Position numbers and translations under genes: made by a program. Positions 8,771 through 17,446 of a stretch of DNA of 31,239 bases are shown here, one piece after another. The notes beneath the pieces were generated by a model. That model was not told the DNA's origin, made no database searches, and was given only the letters and a program-made list of their open reading frames with translations. The stretch's first letter is position 1, and each line of letters begins with the position of its first letter. Origin of the DNA: Bacillota bacterium (GTDB taxonomy: Bacteria > Bacillota > Clostridia > Acetivibrionales > DSM-1351); contig JAEZUC010000033.1 of the NCBI GenBank assembly GCA_023443515.1, forward strand, positions 1 through 31,239, in the 5' to 3' direction.

Positions 8771-9157
8771 CTACCTTCCCAGTGAAATTGCGACATATGC
8801 TACGGCATACGCCCTACAGTGGGATAAAGTTACAGATATCCCCCCTGCCCCGAGGGAATCATAAAATTCCTTCGTCCTTCCGGATAGCTTTACGTAAGGC
8901 TTACCAAGAGAGTCCTTCAATATTTCAATCTCATTAAAAGCTGCATTTTTACCAATGCCTGTTCCAAAAGCCTTTGAAACAGCTTCTTTTGCTGCAAATC
9001 TTGCAGCATAGCTCTGATATTTTGCAACATTTCTGCTTTCACAGTATTCGATTTCATTACGGGTAAATACTTTTTCCGAAAACTTTACGCCTCCGTTCTC
9101 AATTGCCTTCTTTACCCTGTCAACCTCTATAATATCCGTCCCTAAGAGCAATTCCAC
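8771..9157 (-). CDS. acpS: Holo-[acyl-carrier-protein] synthase
   Basis: Transfers 4'-phosphopantetheine from CoA to the serine of apo-ACP, activating fatty-acid synthesis in the cytoplasm. The 128 residues carry the family signature GTDIIEVDR at the N-terminus and FAAKEAVSKAFGTG, with the Mg-binding Asp and Glu. Length is normal (about 120-130). The start is a GTG at 9157; a TTG two codons later is an alternative better spaced from AAGG, so the exact start is uncertain by two residues. It begins 14 bases after the stop of the GAF-domain gene, so the two are probably cotranscribed. Confidence 0.94.
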   Translation of the reverse strand: MELLLGTDIIEVDRVKKAIENGGVKFSEKVFTRNEIEYCESRNVAKYQSYAARFAAKEAVSKAFGTGIGKNAAFNEIEILKDSLGKPYVKLSGRTKEFYDSLGAGGISVTLSHCRAYAVAYVAISLGR

Positions 9158-9171
9158 AACCTTACACCACC

Positions 9172-11097
9172 TTATCTGAAAAGGTCAAAGAAGCTTGCAA
9201 AATTCTTAAAATCCTTTCCCAACATCATTTTCCTAATCTTTAAATCAGGAATGCCAGTACACTTTCTTATACGGTCTTCAATATTCTCGTCTTCATTTTC
9301 AATAATAAAGACATTATTATATGAAAAAGGATATACCTTTCTGAAGTTCTCCTTAATACTGTCAATAATACTGGTACCCTTGAAAATAAAATCTCTTTTA
9401 TCCTCTACCTGTATAACTGATAAGTTAATATTATAATCCATAGCAGCCTTTACTTCGTCCTTTAACTCATTCTTGAACAGTTCCACATAGTTTGGCAGCA
9501 TAAACCTCTGCTGTAGCTGAATAACCGATAGATTCTTTAATACCGGTGCTATATGCCCCGCAATTGTTTCAAGAGTTATGAGGTTTTCTTCATTATCTAA
9601 TTGCAAACCATCATACTTAAAAATAATTATGGCCCCTGAAAGTTCAACTTCAAAAATATCAACATGTATGGGTACTATCAGTATTCCCTGAGCCTCTCCA
9701 ACCTTTTCAGCAGCTTCACATCCTATATAGTCAGCAACTTTATTCTGTCCTATTTCATAAACACAGTCACCTTCAAAAACACGCCTCCAGTTTTCATTTG
9801 GGAGTATGTTTTTGTCTATATTACCATCTAAACCGATTGCTTCTGAGATACTAAACTCATTTGATTCCTTATCGTACAGACAAAGCAGTCCCTTCTGCAC
9901 ATTAAAAGAAATCTCAAGTGTCTTAGCTGCAATTTCCATAAGAGTATCAATTCTTAAAGAGCTGCTGATATTTTTTATCAATTTATTTAAAGAAATAAGT
10001 TTATCCAGTTTTTTTTGGATAATTTGTTTCTGCTCATTTACCTGCTTAAATAAGTTAGCATTGCTTAGTGCAATATACATTGATGATGCAAGGCTTTCTA
10101 TCAATTCAAATATACCACTGCTGTATTCGTCCCCTGTAACGGTATCGCTCAAGGTTACAAAGCCAAGAATCTCACTTTCCTTTATAATTATGACAACATA
10201 CTTGGCCTCAAGTTTTTTTACCTGATCGTCAGAATCATCAAACAGATTTGAAAAATAGTTTTTGTCATCCTGGTTTCCCAGATCTATAATTACCTTGTTT
10301 GAGTCTATTTTATAATTTTCATTTAGACACAGACTCACAAAAGCATTCTTAATTTTATAAAATACGTCCTTAAAGCCCTTTAAAACATATCTTCCGCTTC
10401 TTTCATCAAATAAAACAAAGCTTGTCACCGTACTCCTTGTTAATTCTGAGAATAGTTCAACAGATAAGTCATATAGAGTATTAATTCGCAACTCGCTTAA
10501 TAAAACCTTGGATGATTGGTTAATAGCAAAAAGATTGAATACCTTTTCATCAAGTTCCTTATTTACTTTAGCCAGTTTCTCATACCTGTTGTAGTTTTCA
10601 AGAGCGGTATTTATTAGACGCATGAGTGACTCTGATATAATGTAGTCATCCTCCACAAAATCTTTACCACTAATCATTATAAATCCGTACAGTTTTCCCT
10701 CAACAATCAATGGTACTATGGCGTTTATACCCATATCTGTGACCATTTTGGAGTCAAAAAATCTGACTATTTTATCTTTTTCATAAAGAACATCTCCATA
10801 AAAAGCGGCAAGGTTCTCAAAGTTACTTGAGTTTTCTATTTCTTTCACATATTGTTTAAAACCCTTAACCTTCTTTTCAACATATTTGTCATTTTCTAAA
10901 ACATATACTATAGAGTTATTTACAAGTAACAATTCATTTATAAAATCAAAAGCAGCCTCAATTATCTGTTCAAACACAAGTTTTTGTGAAAAGTATTCTA
11001 TTGCCTGCATTAGCCCGGTATATCTATATAGTTTTGCCGATAAATTTTCATCTTTCTTCTCATCTTCAAGCCGTTGTAGTATTGACTGGTATTTCAT
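9172..11097 (-). CDS. Multi-GAF-domain sensory protein
   Basis: A 641-residue soluble protein built of what look like three GAF domains, at about residues 35-185, 205-355 and 375-530, linked by helical stretches (for example EQKQIIQKKLDKLISLNK). GAF domains bind cyclic nucleotides, small molecules or partner proteins. The last 105 residues (YVELFKNELKDEVKAAMDY onward) resemble the spacing of a GGDEF-like alpha/beta fold but have no GGDEF motif, and there is no histidine kinase or HTH domain, so the output is unclear. An in-frame TTG extends the frame by seven codons, but GGGAGGG lies inside that extension just before ATG 11097, which decides the start. It lies between fapA-like and acpS on one strand. 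Confidence 0.75.
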   Translation of the reverse strand: MKYQSILQRLEDEKKDENLSAKLYRYTGLMQAIEYFSQKLVFEQIIEAAFDFINELLLVNNSIVYVLENDKYVEKKVKGFKQYVKEIENSSNFENLAAFYGDVLYEKDKIVRFFDSKMVTDMGINAIVPLIVEGKLYGFIMISGKDFVEDDYIISESLMRLINTALENYNRYEKLAKVNKELDEKVFNLFAINQSSKVLLSELRINTLYDLSVELFSELTRSTVTSFVLFDERSGRYVLKGFKDVFYKIKNAFVSLCLNENYKIDSNKVIIDLGNQDDKNYFSNLFDDSDDQVKKLEAKYVVIIIKESEILGFVTLSDTVTGDEYSSGIFELIESLASSMYIALSNANLFKQVNEQKQIIQKKLDKLISLNKLIKNISSSLRIDTLMEIAAKTLEISFNVQKGLLCLYDKESNEFSISEAIGLDGNIDKNILPNENWRRVFEGDCVYEIGQNKVADYIGCEAAEKVGEAQGILIVPIHVDIFEVELSGAIIIFKYDGLQLDNEENLITLETIAGHIAPVLKNLSVIQLQQRFMLPNYVELFKNELKDEVKAAMDYNINLSVIQVEDKRDFIFKGTSIIDSIKENFRKVYPFSYNNVFIIENEDENIEDRIRKCTGIPDLKIRKMMLGKDFKNFASFFDLFR

Positions 11098-11145
11098 ATA
11101 CCTTACCCTCCCCAACAATTAAACTTTGCTGCATTTGATTACTAT

Positions 11146-12723
11146 TTATAGTTCTTTTATTGTGCCTTCACTATAGTAAAAGCTTGTTCTAAGTACCGGT
11201 TTCTGAATTTCCTTCTGGATACGCTTAATCTCAAAAAAGGTATTCGGAAATGCCTTTTTAAGAATTGTTATTTCTCCTTCTCCCTTAACTTTAAGGTAAC
11301 CTGAAATATTTTTTCTAGCTTCCTCCTTCGCCTGCAGCTCAGCTCTTATATTGTTGTAATTTTCATTAAGCTTCTCAAACTCATTTTTTCTTAACTTTCC
11401 TGCATCGGAAATGTTAAAAATAGATATTTGCTGCTTATACTGGTTCATTGAGATTTTAAGCTGCTCTATTTCCTGTGTGAGTTGGTCAAGTGAATCTTTA
11501 AGCGCAATCCTGTCAAATCCTTTTACACATACATTGGTTCTTTTCTCGCTGGGAGTACCGTATGTAGCTGCAAGCACCCTGATATCAGCAGTTATATTTC
11601 CTCCGATAATCTGGCCCTTTAAAGATTCGAGTATAACTTCCTTAGCAATAATGTTACTGTTCAGGCAGTAAAATCCTACATGTACACTTCCATCGCAGAT
11701 AATTTCCGCATCAGCAACAAATTTAAGATACAGATTTTTTTTACATTTTATAACTGTTTTACCTTTGCCTGCTATACCGCCTCTTATGTAAATGCTTCCC
11801 TCAATACTGTTTATTTCTCTACAACTACCAACCCCATATTCGCTAAGTACTTCTATATCCTTTGTTGTAGTGACAGTATAATTGTCCTCCACTGTTCCTT
11901 TGACTGTTAAGTACCCATCAAAATCAACATTTCCTGTTTTAACTCCCACATTTTCACCGATTTCCAAATGATTTGATACGCCTATGCTGTCGCCTGCGAA
12001 ATAAACAGCACCTGTCCTCATGGCATATAGAGTTGTTTTACCCTCTTCCTCTACAGCTCTTACTGTCTTGCGATCAAAAAAAATCGGATAGTCTTTTCCG
12101 GGCATGGGTTTTATAGGATTACCGAAGACGGTTTTTCCTTCTTTTCCCGAAGTTGCATGAATTTTTTCACCAAGCCATTCTCCTTCATTCACCATGTTTA
12201 TAAGGTTAAGGTCATAGTGATCTGCGGTACCATCTTCTTTAATTTCGGGCTTGGCTTCTTTTATCTGATATAACCTGTTTCGGGAATCCTTCCCATTCTG
12301 TGGAGGTTCTCCCTCAGCTATAAGTACCGTTTTGCCAACAGTTAAATTTAAAAGCACGTCCTTTTTAATACCATAAACTATACCTTTTCGGTTTAATTCA
12401 AGAACTACCTCTTTTATTATTCCCGGACCTGATATTTCCTGTTGTCCTACATTAACGGTTACCAAAGCTCTTAATTCGTCTCCAGATACTTCTATATTTA
12501 CTCTTTCTTTTGCACTGGCAAATTTTCTGGGGTCTTGTGGTGCCAATACAAGTGCATTTTTAATTACTGCAAAGTTTGTTACTTTTATTTCGGGATGCGA
12601 ATTGAGAATTTTTTGAAACTCATCTATACTCAATCCTTTTTTCAAGGATTGTATGTAAAATCCATCATCCCGTTTTGTTATGATAATGTACGGAGAAGAA
12701 TAGATAGTGATATTTGCTGACAT
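11146..12723 (-). CDS. DUF342 / FapA family protein
   Basis: A 525-residue FapA-family protein. The N-terminal third has the family alpha/beta region (KKGLSIDEFQKIL, RKFASAKERVNI). The middle holds the conserved sequence GKEGKTVFGNPI KPMPGKDY, followed by a glycine-rich repetitive beta-helix-like stretch (about 240-400: IGENVGVKTGNVDFDGYL, IEGSIYIRGGIAGKGK, GQIIGGNITAD). A coiled coil follows (about 405-475). Homologues are annotated as flagellar assembly protein A, and the beta-helix recalls bactofilin-type polymers; no flagellar gene is nearby, so a flagellar role is not supported here. The ATG has GGGGG about eight bases upstream. It is 74 bases downstream of the membrane coiled-coil gene. 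Confidence 0.85.
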   Translation of the reverse strand: MSANITIYSSPYIIITKRDDGFYIQSLKKGLSIDEFQKILNSHPEIKVTNFAVIKNALVLAPQDPRKFASAKERVNIEVSGDELRALVTVNVGQQEISGPGIIKEVVLELNRKGIVYGIKKDVLLNLTVGKTVLIAEGEPPQNGKDSRNRLYQIKEAKPEIKEDGTADHYDLNLINMVNEGEWLGEKIHATSGKEGKTVFGNPIKPMPGKDYPIFFDRKTVRAVEEEGKTTLYAMRTGAVYFAGDSIGVSNHLEIGENVGVKTGNVDFDGYLTVKGTVEDNYTVTTTKDIEVLSEYGVGSCREINSIEGSIYIRGGIAGKGKTVIKCKKNLYLKFVADAEIICDGSVHVGFYCLNSNIIAKEVILESLKGQIIGGNITADIRVLAATYGTPSEKRTNVCVKGFDRIALKDSLDQLTQEIEQLKISMNQYKQQISIFNISDAGKLRKNEFEKLNENYNNIRAELQAKEEARKNISGYLKVKGEGEITILKKAFPNTFFEIKRIQKEIQKPVLRTSFYYSEGTIKEL

Positions 12724-12797
12724 TTGAAATCCCCCTTGGTTTCATATAAAACGCTACAAATGCCGGTCGTCCAAATTTATCTCACTCTCAGTCTGTA

Positions 12798-13628
12798 TTA
12801 CAATCTTATCTGATTTCTTCTTCTTTCTTGTAACACGCTGTCAAGCGCCGTTGCCTCGTTCACAGCTGTCTCTAATTTTTCAACCATTTCTTCAGATTCT
12901 ATACTAGATATTATCTGGTGTTTGAACATATTCAACATGCTCTCTATATAATCAAGTCTTGCATGAATTCTTTCTAATTCGTTCCTCTCCTCCTTGACTC
13001 TTTCAATAGCTTTTTCATCCATCTCAATTATGTTTTTGATATCCTCAAGCATCCTGTCGTCTTTCATAAAGCTTATTTTCCTACGGTTAGCATTAATCTT
13101 ATTCATCAAATCACTGATATTAATTTCTGATAATTCCTTACTTCTGATTGAATAATTCGTAATAAGCTTAATATAGGAAATAACAAGTTTTAAACTCTGT
13201 TCAACGATTTTTTCTTTTAGATAACTGTACTCATCGCCTCGTTTTTGTGAGTTATAGATATCGTTCTTATCCTGCATTATCTTTCTCAATTTTTGTTTCT
13301 GAACGGGGTTTCCAAGGTTTCTCGCTTGTGCAGAAAGCCTGTTGCACTGCCGATTCAAATTATTAATTTCTTTTCTCTTTTCTTTCCTTTTAACCTCTTC
13401 CCTATAGCTGTTACTGAACATGCTTTGCATAACCATAGCAAGGTACACTACAACACCTGCGCCATAAGCTCCTGTCAGTACCAAAGAAAAGTCGGCAGAC
13501 GTCTGAGATGCAATCATACTCTGCACCTGGCTGTTATTGCTCATCAAATTGATTAAAGCCGTCCATATAATCAAAGTTGAAAAATTTCTGAATCTTAAAA
13601 GTGCACTTACAAATAAATTAGAATCCAT
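12798..13628 (-). CDS. Two-helix membrane coiled-coil protein, unknown family
   Basis: A 276-residue protein I do not recognise. Two hydrophobic helices lie near the N-terminus (about 16-34, FSTLIIWTALINLM, and 46-68, FSLVLTGAYGAGVVVYLAMV). They are followed by an arginine/lysine-rich junction (REEVKRKEKRKEINNLNRQ) and a long, mostly helical, charged region to the C-terminus (about 75-270) with strong coiled-coil character (KAIERVKEERNELERIHARLD). The positive-inside rule puts the long tail in the cytoplasm. AGAGGG precedes the ATG by four bases. It sits 30 bases downstream of the GNAT gene and two genes from pspA, so it may anchor or recruit the PspA/AAA+ pair; this is inference from context only. 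Confidence 0.75.
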   Translation of the reverse strand: MDSNLFVSALLRFRNFSTLIIWTALINLMSNNSQVQSMIASQTSADFSLVLTGAYGAGVVVYLAMVMQSMFSNSYREEVKRKEKRKEINNLNRQCNRLSAQARNLGNPVQKQKLRKIMQDKNDIYNSQKRGDEYSYLKEKIVEQSLKLVISYIKLITNYSIRSKELSEINISDLMNKINANRRKISFMKDDRMLEDIKNIIEMDEKAIERVKEERNELERIHARLDYIESMLNMFKHQIISSIESEEMVEKLETAVNEATALDSVLQERRRNQIRL

Positions 13629-13658
13629 AATTCCCTCTGCTTACATAAAAATTCAATC

Positions 13659-14153
13659 CTATAGGAAAATCTGGTAAAAAAGGCAGTCAAGGTATCTTCC
13701 AAATTTGTACCCGACCTCCTTCATTTCACCGCAAAGTTTAAACCCTGTTTTTTCATGCATTTTGATACTTACTTTATTATCCGTTGTAATACAAGAAATA
13801 ATAACATGGTACCCCGCTTCTTTTCCAAGCCGTATAATGTAATCCATAAGCTTTTTGCCTATCCCCCTGTTTTGATACTCAGGATGGACGTACACTGACA
13901 TCTCACACGTGTTTTTATAACCTTCTTTTGCCCGAAATTGAGAAAGACAAGCATAACCTGCAATCTCCCCGGCTTCTACATACACAATTAAAGGAAAACG
14001 ATCCCCCCCATAATGGGAAAACCATACAGCTCTTTGCTCTATGGTTTGCGGGTTTATATCAAATGAGGCAGTTGTATTTTCAACCGCCCAATTGTAAATA
14101 TCCGTGATTTTCGGTAAATCTGTTTCAATTGCTTCTCTAATATGTGTATCCAT
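13659..14153 (-). CDS. GNAT N-acetyltransferase, phosphinothricin-acetyltransferase-like
   Basis: A 164-residue GNAT enzyme that would transfer acetyl from acetyl-CoA to an amine, by similarity to the Pat/MnaT subgroup acting on amino acids or phosphinothricin-like compounds. Visible features are IREAIETDLPKITDIYNWAV at the start, SFDINPQTIEQRAVWF, the acetyl-CoA-binding loop VHPEYQNRGIGKKLMDYII (about 91-109) and the GFKLCGEMKEVGYKFGRYLD end typical of the subgroup. It begins 23 bases after the pspA stop, with AAGGA about nine bases upstream, so it is probably cotranscribed with pspA. A functional link to membrane stress is not evident. Confidence 0.87.
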   Translation of the reverse strand: MDTHIREAIETDLPKITDIYNWAVENTTASFDINPQTIEQRAVWFSHYGGDRFPLIVYVEAGEIAGYACLSQFRAKEGYKNTCEMSVYVHPEYQNRGIGKKLMDYIIRLGKEAGYHVIISCITTDNKVSIKMHEKTGFKLCGEMKEVGYKFGRYLDCLFYQIFL

Positions 14154-14176
14154 TTTGTACAGTCCTTATTCATCAA

Positions 14177-14908
14177 TTAATTTGATAACTTGTTATCTGT
14201 TTTTTCTTTTACCTCAAATCCACCGTTATCTCCTCCGAGAAGTGCTTCTGCTCTAGCTTTTGCCCTATCTCTTGCAGAATTCATATCCAGCTTTTTAAGT
14301 TTCATGTCAATATTATCGGAATTAAGTGATTCCACTGCATTTGCCCTTGCAGTCTTTTTGTTAACTATATCACGTGCCCTGTCAAGGCTGTCGTTAACAC
14401 TTCCTACCCTGCTGTTCTTTGACGTATACTGTGCATTAACAGAGTTAATATTTTCGCGCAGATTAGCCATTTTCGCCTGTGATTTAAGAGTTTTAAGTTC
14501 ATTAAGTTTTGCATTCATCTCAGACTCAAAAATCTTGTAGTCTTCGCGTATCTTTTGAACCTGTACCATAGCATTTTCATAAGTTGCTTTATGAGTCTCA
14601 TAAACAGTCTGATATTCTTCTTCCTGAACCAGGAGCTCAACTAAAAGTTCCTTATCTCCAACACGCTGTGCAGACTCAACTCTTGCTTTTATTGCATTAA
14701 GATTTTTCTCGGCTGTTTTCATCTCTATTTTGATCATCTCAGCACTTGTTTGAATTTCAATAATTTGCTGCTCAGCCTGACGCCTTGCCTTATCTATCTG
14801 GTTCTTTATATCTTCGAACAATGCATCAGGGTTTCTTTCCTCAAGATTTCCAACAAATAATCCGAAGAATCCTCTAAACATTTGCCCCAGTCTACTAAAT
14901 AAACCCAT
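14177..14908 (-). CDS. pspA: PspA/IM30 (Vipp1) family membrane-stress protein
   Basis: A 243-residue member of the PspA/Vipp1 family, peripheral membrane proteins of the ESCRT-III superfamily that polymerise on damaged membranes. It starts with an amphipathic helix (GLFSRLGQMFRGFFGLFVG, residues 2-20), then has a nearly continuous helical coiled coil (about 25-225) with the family signature NPDALFEDIKNQIDKAR. The acidic/polar tail after 225 is probably disordered. The start has AAGGAGGA about seven bases upstream. The Vps4-like AAA+ gene lies 154 bases upstream on the same strand, which resembles an ESCRT-III/Vps4 pairing. The 154-base gap shows no convincing sigma-A site to me. Confidence 0.9.
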   Translation of the reverse strand: MGLFSRLGQMFRGFFGLFVGNLEERNPDALFEDIKNQIDKARRQAEQQIIEIQTSAEMIKIEMKTAEKNLNAIKARVESAQRVGDKELLVELLVQEEEYQTVYETHKATYENAMVQVQKIREDYKIFESEMNAKLNELKTLKSQAKMANLRENINSVNAQYTSKNSRVGSVNDSLDRARDIVNKKTARANAVESLNSDNIDMKLKKLDMNSARDRAKARAEALLGGDNGGFEVKEKTDNKLSN

Positions 14909-15062
14909 TATTCTATTCCTCCTTAAAAGTATATAAATACTATTTTTTACAATATTTAAAATAAAATTTATGAACCTGACATAAGATACTTTAAATTTAT
15001 AATAAAAACACAGTAATGTAAATAATTATTTCTAAAAATACCATATCCTAATGTCCCAAGGA

Positions 15063-16655
15063 TTAAAACCTGGGCCAATACTTTTCCGGCAACAAATCAA
15101 TATCATCACATTCAGCAATGGCAAGCTCTGTCATGAACTCTATCTCCTGAGTACTAGGCCTGCACTTTTTGAGAGCCTCTTTAAGAATATCTTCTGTAAT
15201 TATGGGATGATCCTCTGTCTTGTTGCAGGCAAGTTCATATGCTTTCCTGACAACTGTATCTATTTCAGCTCCCGTGTAACTTTCTGCCAGCTCGGAATAA
15301 GGGATAAAATCTTGAATATCTGTATTAAACCCATATTTTTTAATTATTATCCTGAAAATCTCAGCACGTTCCTCTTTCTCAGGCAATAGTACAGGTATTT
15401 TTTTATCAAATCTTCCTGCTCTCTTCAAAGCTGCATCAAGAAGGTCAGGTCTGTTTGTTGCAGCAATAAAAATAATTCTTCCCCTATTATTTGTATTACT
15501 GGTAAATTGTAAAAATTCACTAAAAATATTTCTGCTTACTCCGCTGTCACCGGACTCTCCCCTTCTGAATGCAGTATCAATTTCATCTACAAAGACTATT
15601 ACAGGTTCCTGTGATTTAGCTCCCAACAAACATTTTTTGAAGTTCTTTTCGCTCTCTCCAACATATTGTCCCAAAATCCTTGACATATCAATCTTTACAC
15701 AATTAAATCCACTTGATTTTGCCAATGCCTCAACTAAAAGGGTTTTTCCGGTTCCTGACGGCCCGCATAGTAGAATTCCCATTGGGACTCTTCTGGAATC
15801 ACCCCTTCTGACAGGTTCTATAATATTTTTTGTAAGATAACTTTTAGCAGCTTCCATTCCGCCTATGTCCTCAAAAGATATCTCAGGATATATAAAATCT
15901 AGAACGTCCCCATATTCCTTTTGTAAGACCTCATGCTTCTTTTCTTTTATAAAATCAAAACTGATAGGTACGCCCTCTGCCTCTGCCTTTAACTTTATAT
16001 CCTTTATACTTTTTCTGTTCAGTCCGGAAGAAAGCTTTGCAAACTCATCTATAGAAATTTCGGATGTAGTAGATTTGTCATTAAGAAGAAATTCAATGTA
16101 GCTTTTTCTATCTTGTTCTCCCGGAAGTTCCACAAGAATAGGCTCTATCCTGTAGGAGGATTTCAAAAATTCACGGCTTATATCTACAAGGTTGTCCGCC
16201 AGCATAAATATCGTACTTCCAACCGAAGAAATCTTGGAATTAACCGACCATTCAGACATCCATATCAGAGCCATTCTTTCTTCTAAGGTCATACTTCCGA
16301 TATCACCTGAAGGCACTATTTTTTCGGCATGGTCGATAAACAACGCCATTTTTGTACTTTTTAGCACAATATCTATAAACGGAAAAATTCTGGAGGGCGT
16401 TGAAAAAAATAATTTTGTTGCCCCATTATCAGTTATTTTGTTAAATTCTCTTTCCATTTCGGGGGTCAGAAAAGTAAGCCCTCTGGAAATATCATAAAAG
16501 GCTACAATTCCAAAATTCCTCTGCTTTATAAATTCATCATCTATATACTTGAAAAAATTCCTTGTATTATCCATGGTGTCCTTTACATTGAAGTAAAATA
16601 GAAACTCATGGGATATACCCGATTTATATTTCGATAAAAATTCATTGAACCACAT
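15063..16655 (-). CDS. Vps4/Ycf46-like AAA+ ATPase with degenerate N-terminal AAA-like domain
   Basis: A 530-residue ATPase. Residues about 15-230 look like an AAA fold without a Walker A: a Walker-B-like ALFIDHAEKI (104-113), a sensor-like strand STIFMLADN and a polar-loop-like VELPGEQDR, as in Ycf46-type proteins. The second domain (about 258-500) is complete: Walker A GPSGTGKT (298-305), pore loop GQYVGESEKN with aromatic Tyr331, Walker B VFVDEID (354-360), and second region of homology AATNRPDLLDAALKRAGRFD with arginine-finger candidates. The pore loop and SRH closely resemble Vps4/katanin-class ATPases. No protease domain or membrane helix is present, which argues against FtsH. It has its own promoter (16694-16722). 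Its likely client is the neighbouring PspA. Confidence 0.88.
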   Translation of the reverse strand: MWFNEFLSKYKSGISHEFLFYFNVKDTMDNTRNFFKYIDDEFIKQRNFGIVAFYDISRGLTFLTPEMEREFNKITDNGATKLFFSTPSRIFPFIDIVLKSTKMALFIDHAEKIVPSGDIGSMTLEERMALIWMSEWSVNSKISSVGSTIFMLADNLVDISREFLKSSYRIEPILVELPGEQDRKSYIEFLLNDKSTTSEISIDEFAKLSSGLNRKSIKDIKLKAEAEGVPISFDFIKEKKHEVLQKEYGDVLDFIYPEISFEDIGGMEAAKSYLTKNIIEPVRRGDSRRVPMGILLCGPSGTGKTLLVEALAKSSGFNCVKIDMSRILGQYVGESEKNFKKCLLGAKSQEPVIVFVDEIDTAFRRGESGDSGVSRNIFSEFLQFTSNTNNRGRIIFIAATNRPDLLDAALKRAGRFDKKIPVLLPEKEERAEIFRIIIKKYGFNTDIQDFIPYSELAESYTGAEIDTVVRKAYELACNKTEDHPIITEDILKEALKKCRPSTQEIEFMTELAIAECDDIDLLPEKYWPRF

Positions 16656-16693
16656 GTTTTTTTCCTCTTCGTAAATTATTCAACCTACTCTTT

Positions 16694-16722
16694 ATTATAT
16701 ACAAAAAAATTTAAAATGTCTG
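16694..16722 (-). promoter_or_regulatory. Sigma-A promoter for the AAA+ gene
   Basis: CAGACA (16717-16722) and a perfect TATAAT (16694-16699) on the minus strand are 17 bases apart. The start point is near 16687, about 32 bases before the ATG. The weak -35 lowers confidence. Confidence 0.6.
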
Positions 16723-16742
16723 GTAACCTCAATAACTAATAA

Positions 16743-17429
16743 TTAACTATTACCTTTTTGCATCTTCAAAGAGGAGAGAATTGTGGATTCCTGATTCATA
16801 ATGTGGGTTTTCGCTATATTTCTGGCATTTTCAGTTGATCTGGAACTAACAGCCTCATATATGTCATTATGTTCTTTTATAAGGTTTTTGGAATTATTGT
16901 ACTCTTTAAGATATATAACCCTAAATCTCTGAACCTGCTCTCTTAAATTGTTTAATATTGAAATCAGCTTATCATTACGGGATGCTTTATAAATAATGTC
17001 ATGAAACTCTACATCCTTTTTTATGGAGCCGTTGAGGTTTTCTTTTTCAATGTAGGAAGCAAATTGACCGTTTATATGCTTTAATTCCTTCAGCTCGTCA
17101 TCGGTAATTCTCTCTGCTGCCAGTGAAGTAGCCAAACTGTCCAAAGAAGCTCTTACCTCAAGAACATCCATTATATCCTTGATAGAAAGTTCTGCAACAT
17201 GAGCGCCCTTCCTGGGAATCATATCTACGAGTCCTTCAAGTTCCAGCTTTCTTATGGCTTCTCTTACCGGTGTTCTGCTAACACCCATCTTTTCTGCCAG
17301 CTGAACCTCCATAAGTCTCTCTCCCGGGCGTAATTCACCTATTATAATTGCCTCTCTTAATGAATTAAAAATAACTTCCCTTAATGGTTTATAATCATTC
17401 AAATTAATTTTTGATAATTTACCAGCCAT
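16743..17429 (-). CDS. GntR-family (FadR/FCD) transcriptional regulator
   Basis: A 228-residue regulator with an N-terminal winged helix-turn-helix (about 14-80: REAIIIGELRPGERLMEVQLA, MGVSRTPVREAIRKLE) and a C-terminal helical FCD ligand domain (about 88-220) with FHDIIYKASRN and EHNDIYEAV contributing the usual metal/ligand His and Asp residues. FCD members sense organic or sugar acids; the ligand here is unknown. The ATG follows AGGGAGG at eight to ten bases. It starts 17 bases after the ispE stop, so it is carried on the ispE transcript. Confidence 0.92.
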   Translation of the reverse strand: MAGKLSKINLNDYKPLREVIFNSLREAIIIGELRPGERLMEVQLAEKMGVSRTPVREAIRKLELEGLVDMIPRKGAHVAELSIKDIMDVLEVRASLDSLATSLAAERITDDELKELKHINGQFASYIEKENLNGSIKKDVEFHDIIYKASRNDKLISILNNLREQVQRFRVIYLKEYNNSKNLIKEHNDIYEAVSSRSTENARNIAKTHIMNQESTILSSLKMQKGNS

Positions 17430-17446
17430 TATTTATGATCCTCCCT

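Noticed and set aside
9172..9486. GGDEF diguanylate cyclase domain at the C-terminus of the GAF protein
   Set aside because: Secondary-structure-like spacing is suggestive, but there is no GG[DE]EF motif or other catalytic residue pattern.
9806..10225. 139-codon plus-strand frame opposite the GAF gene
   Set aside because: Shadow frame, Ser/Phe-rich composition reflecting the reverse of a coding strand.
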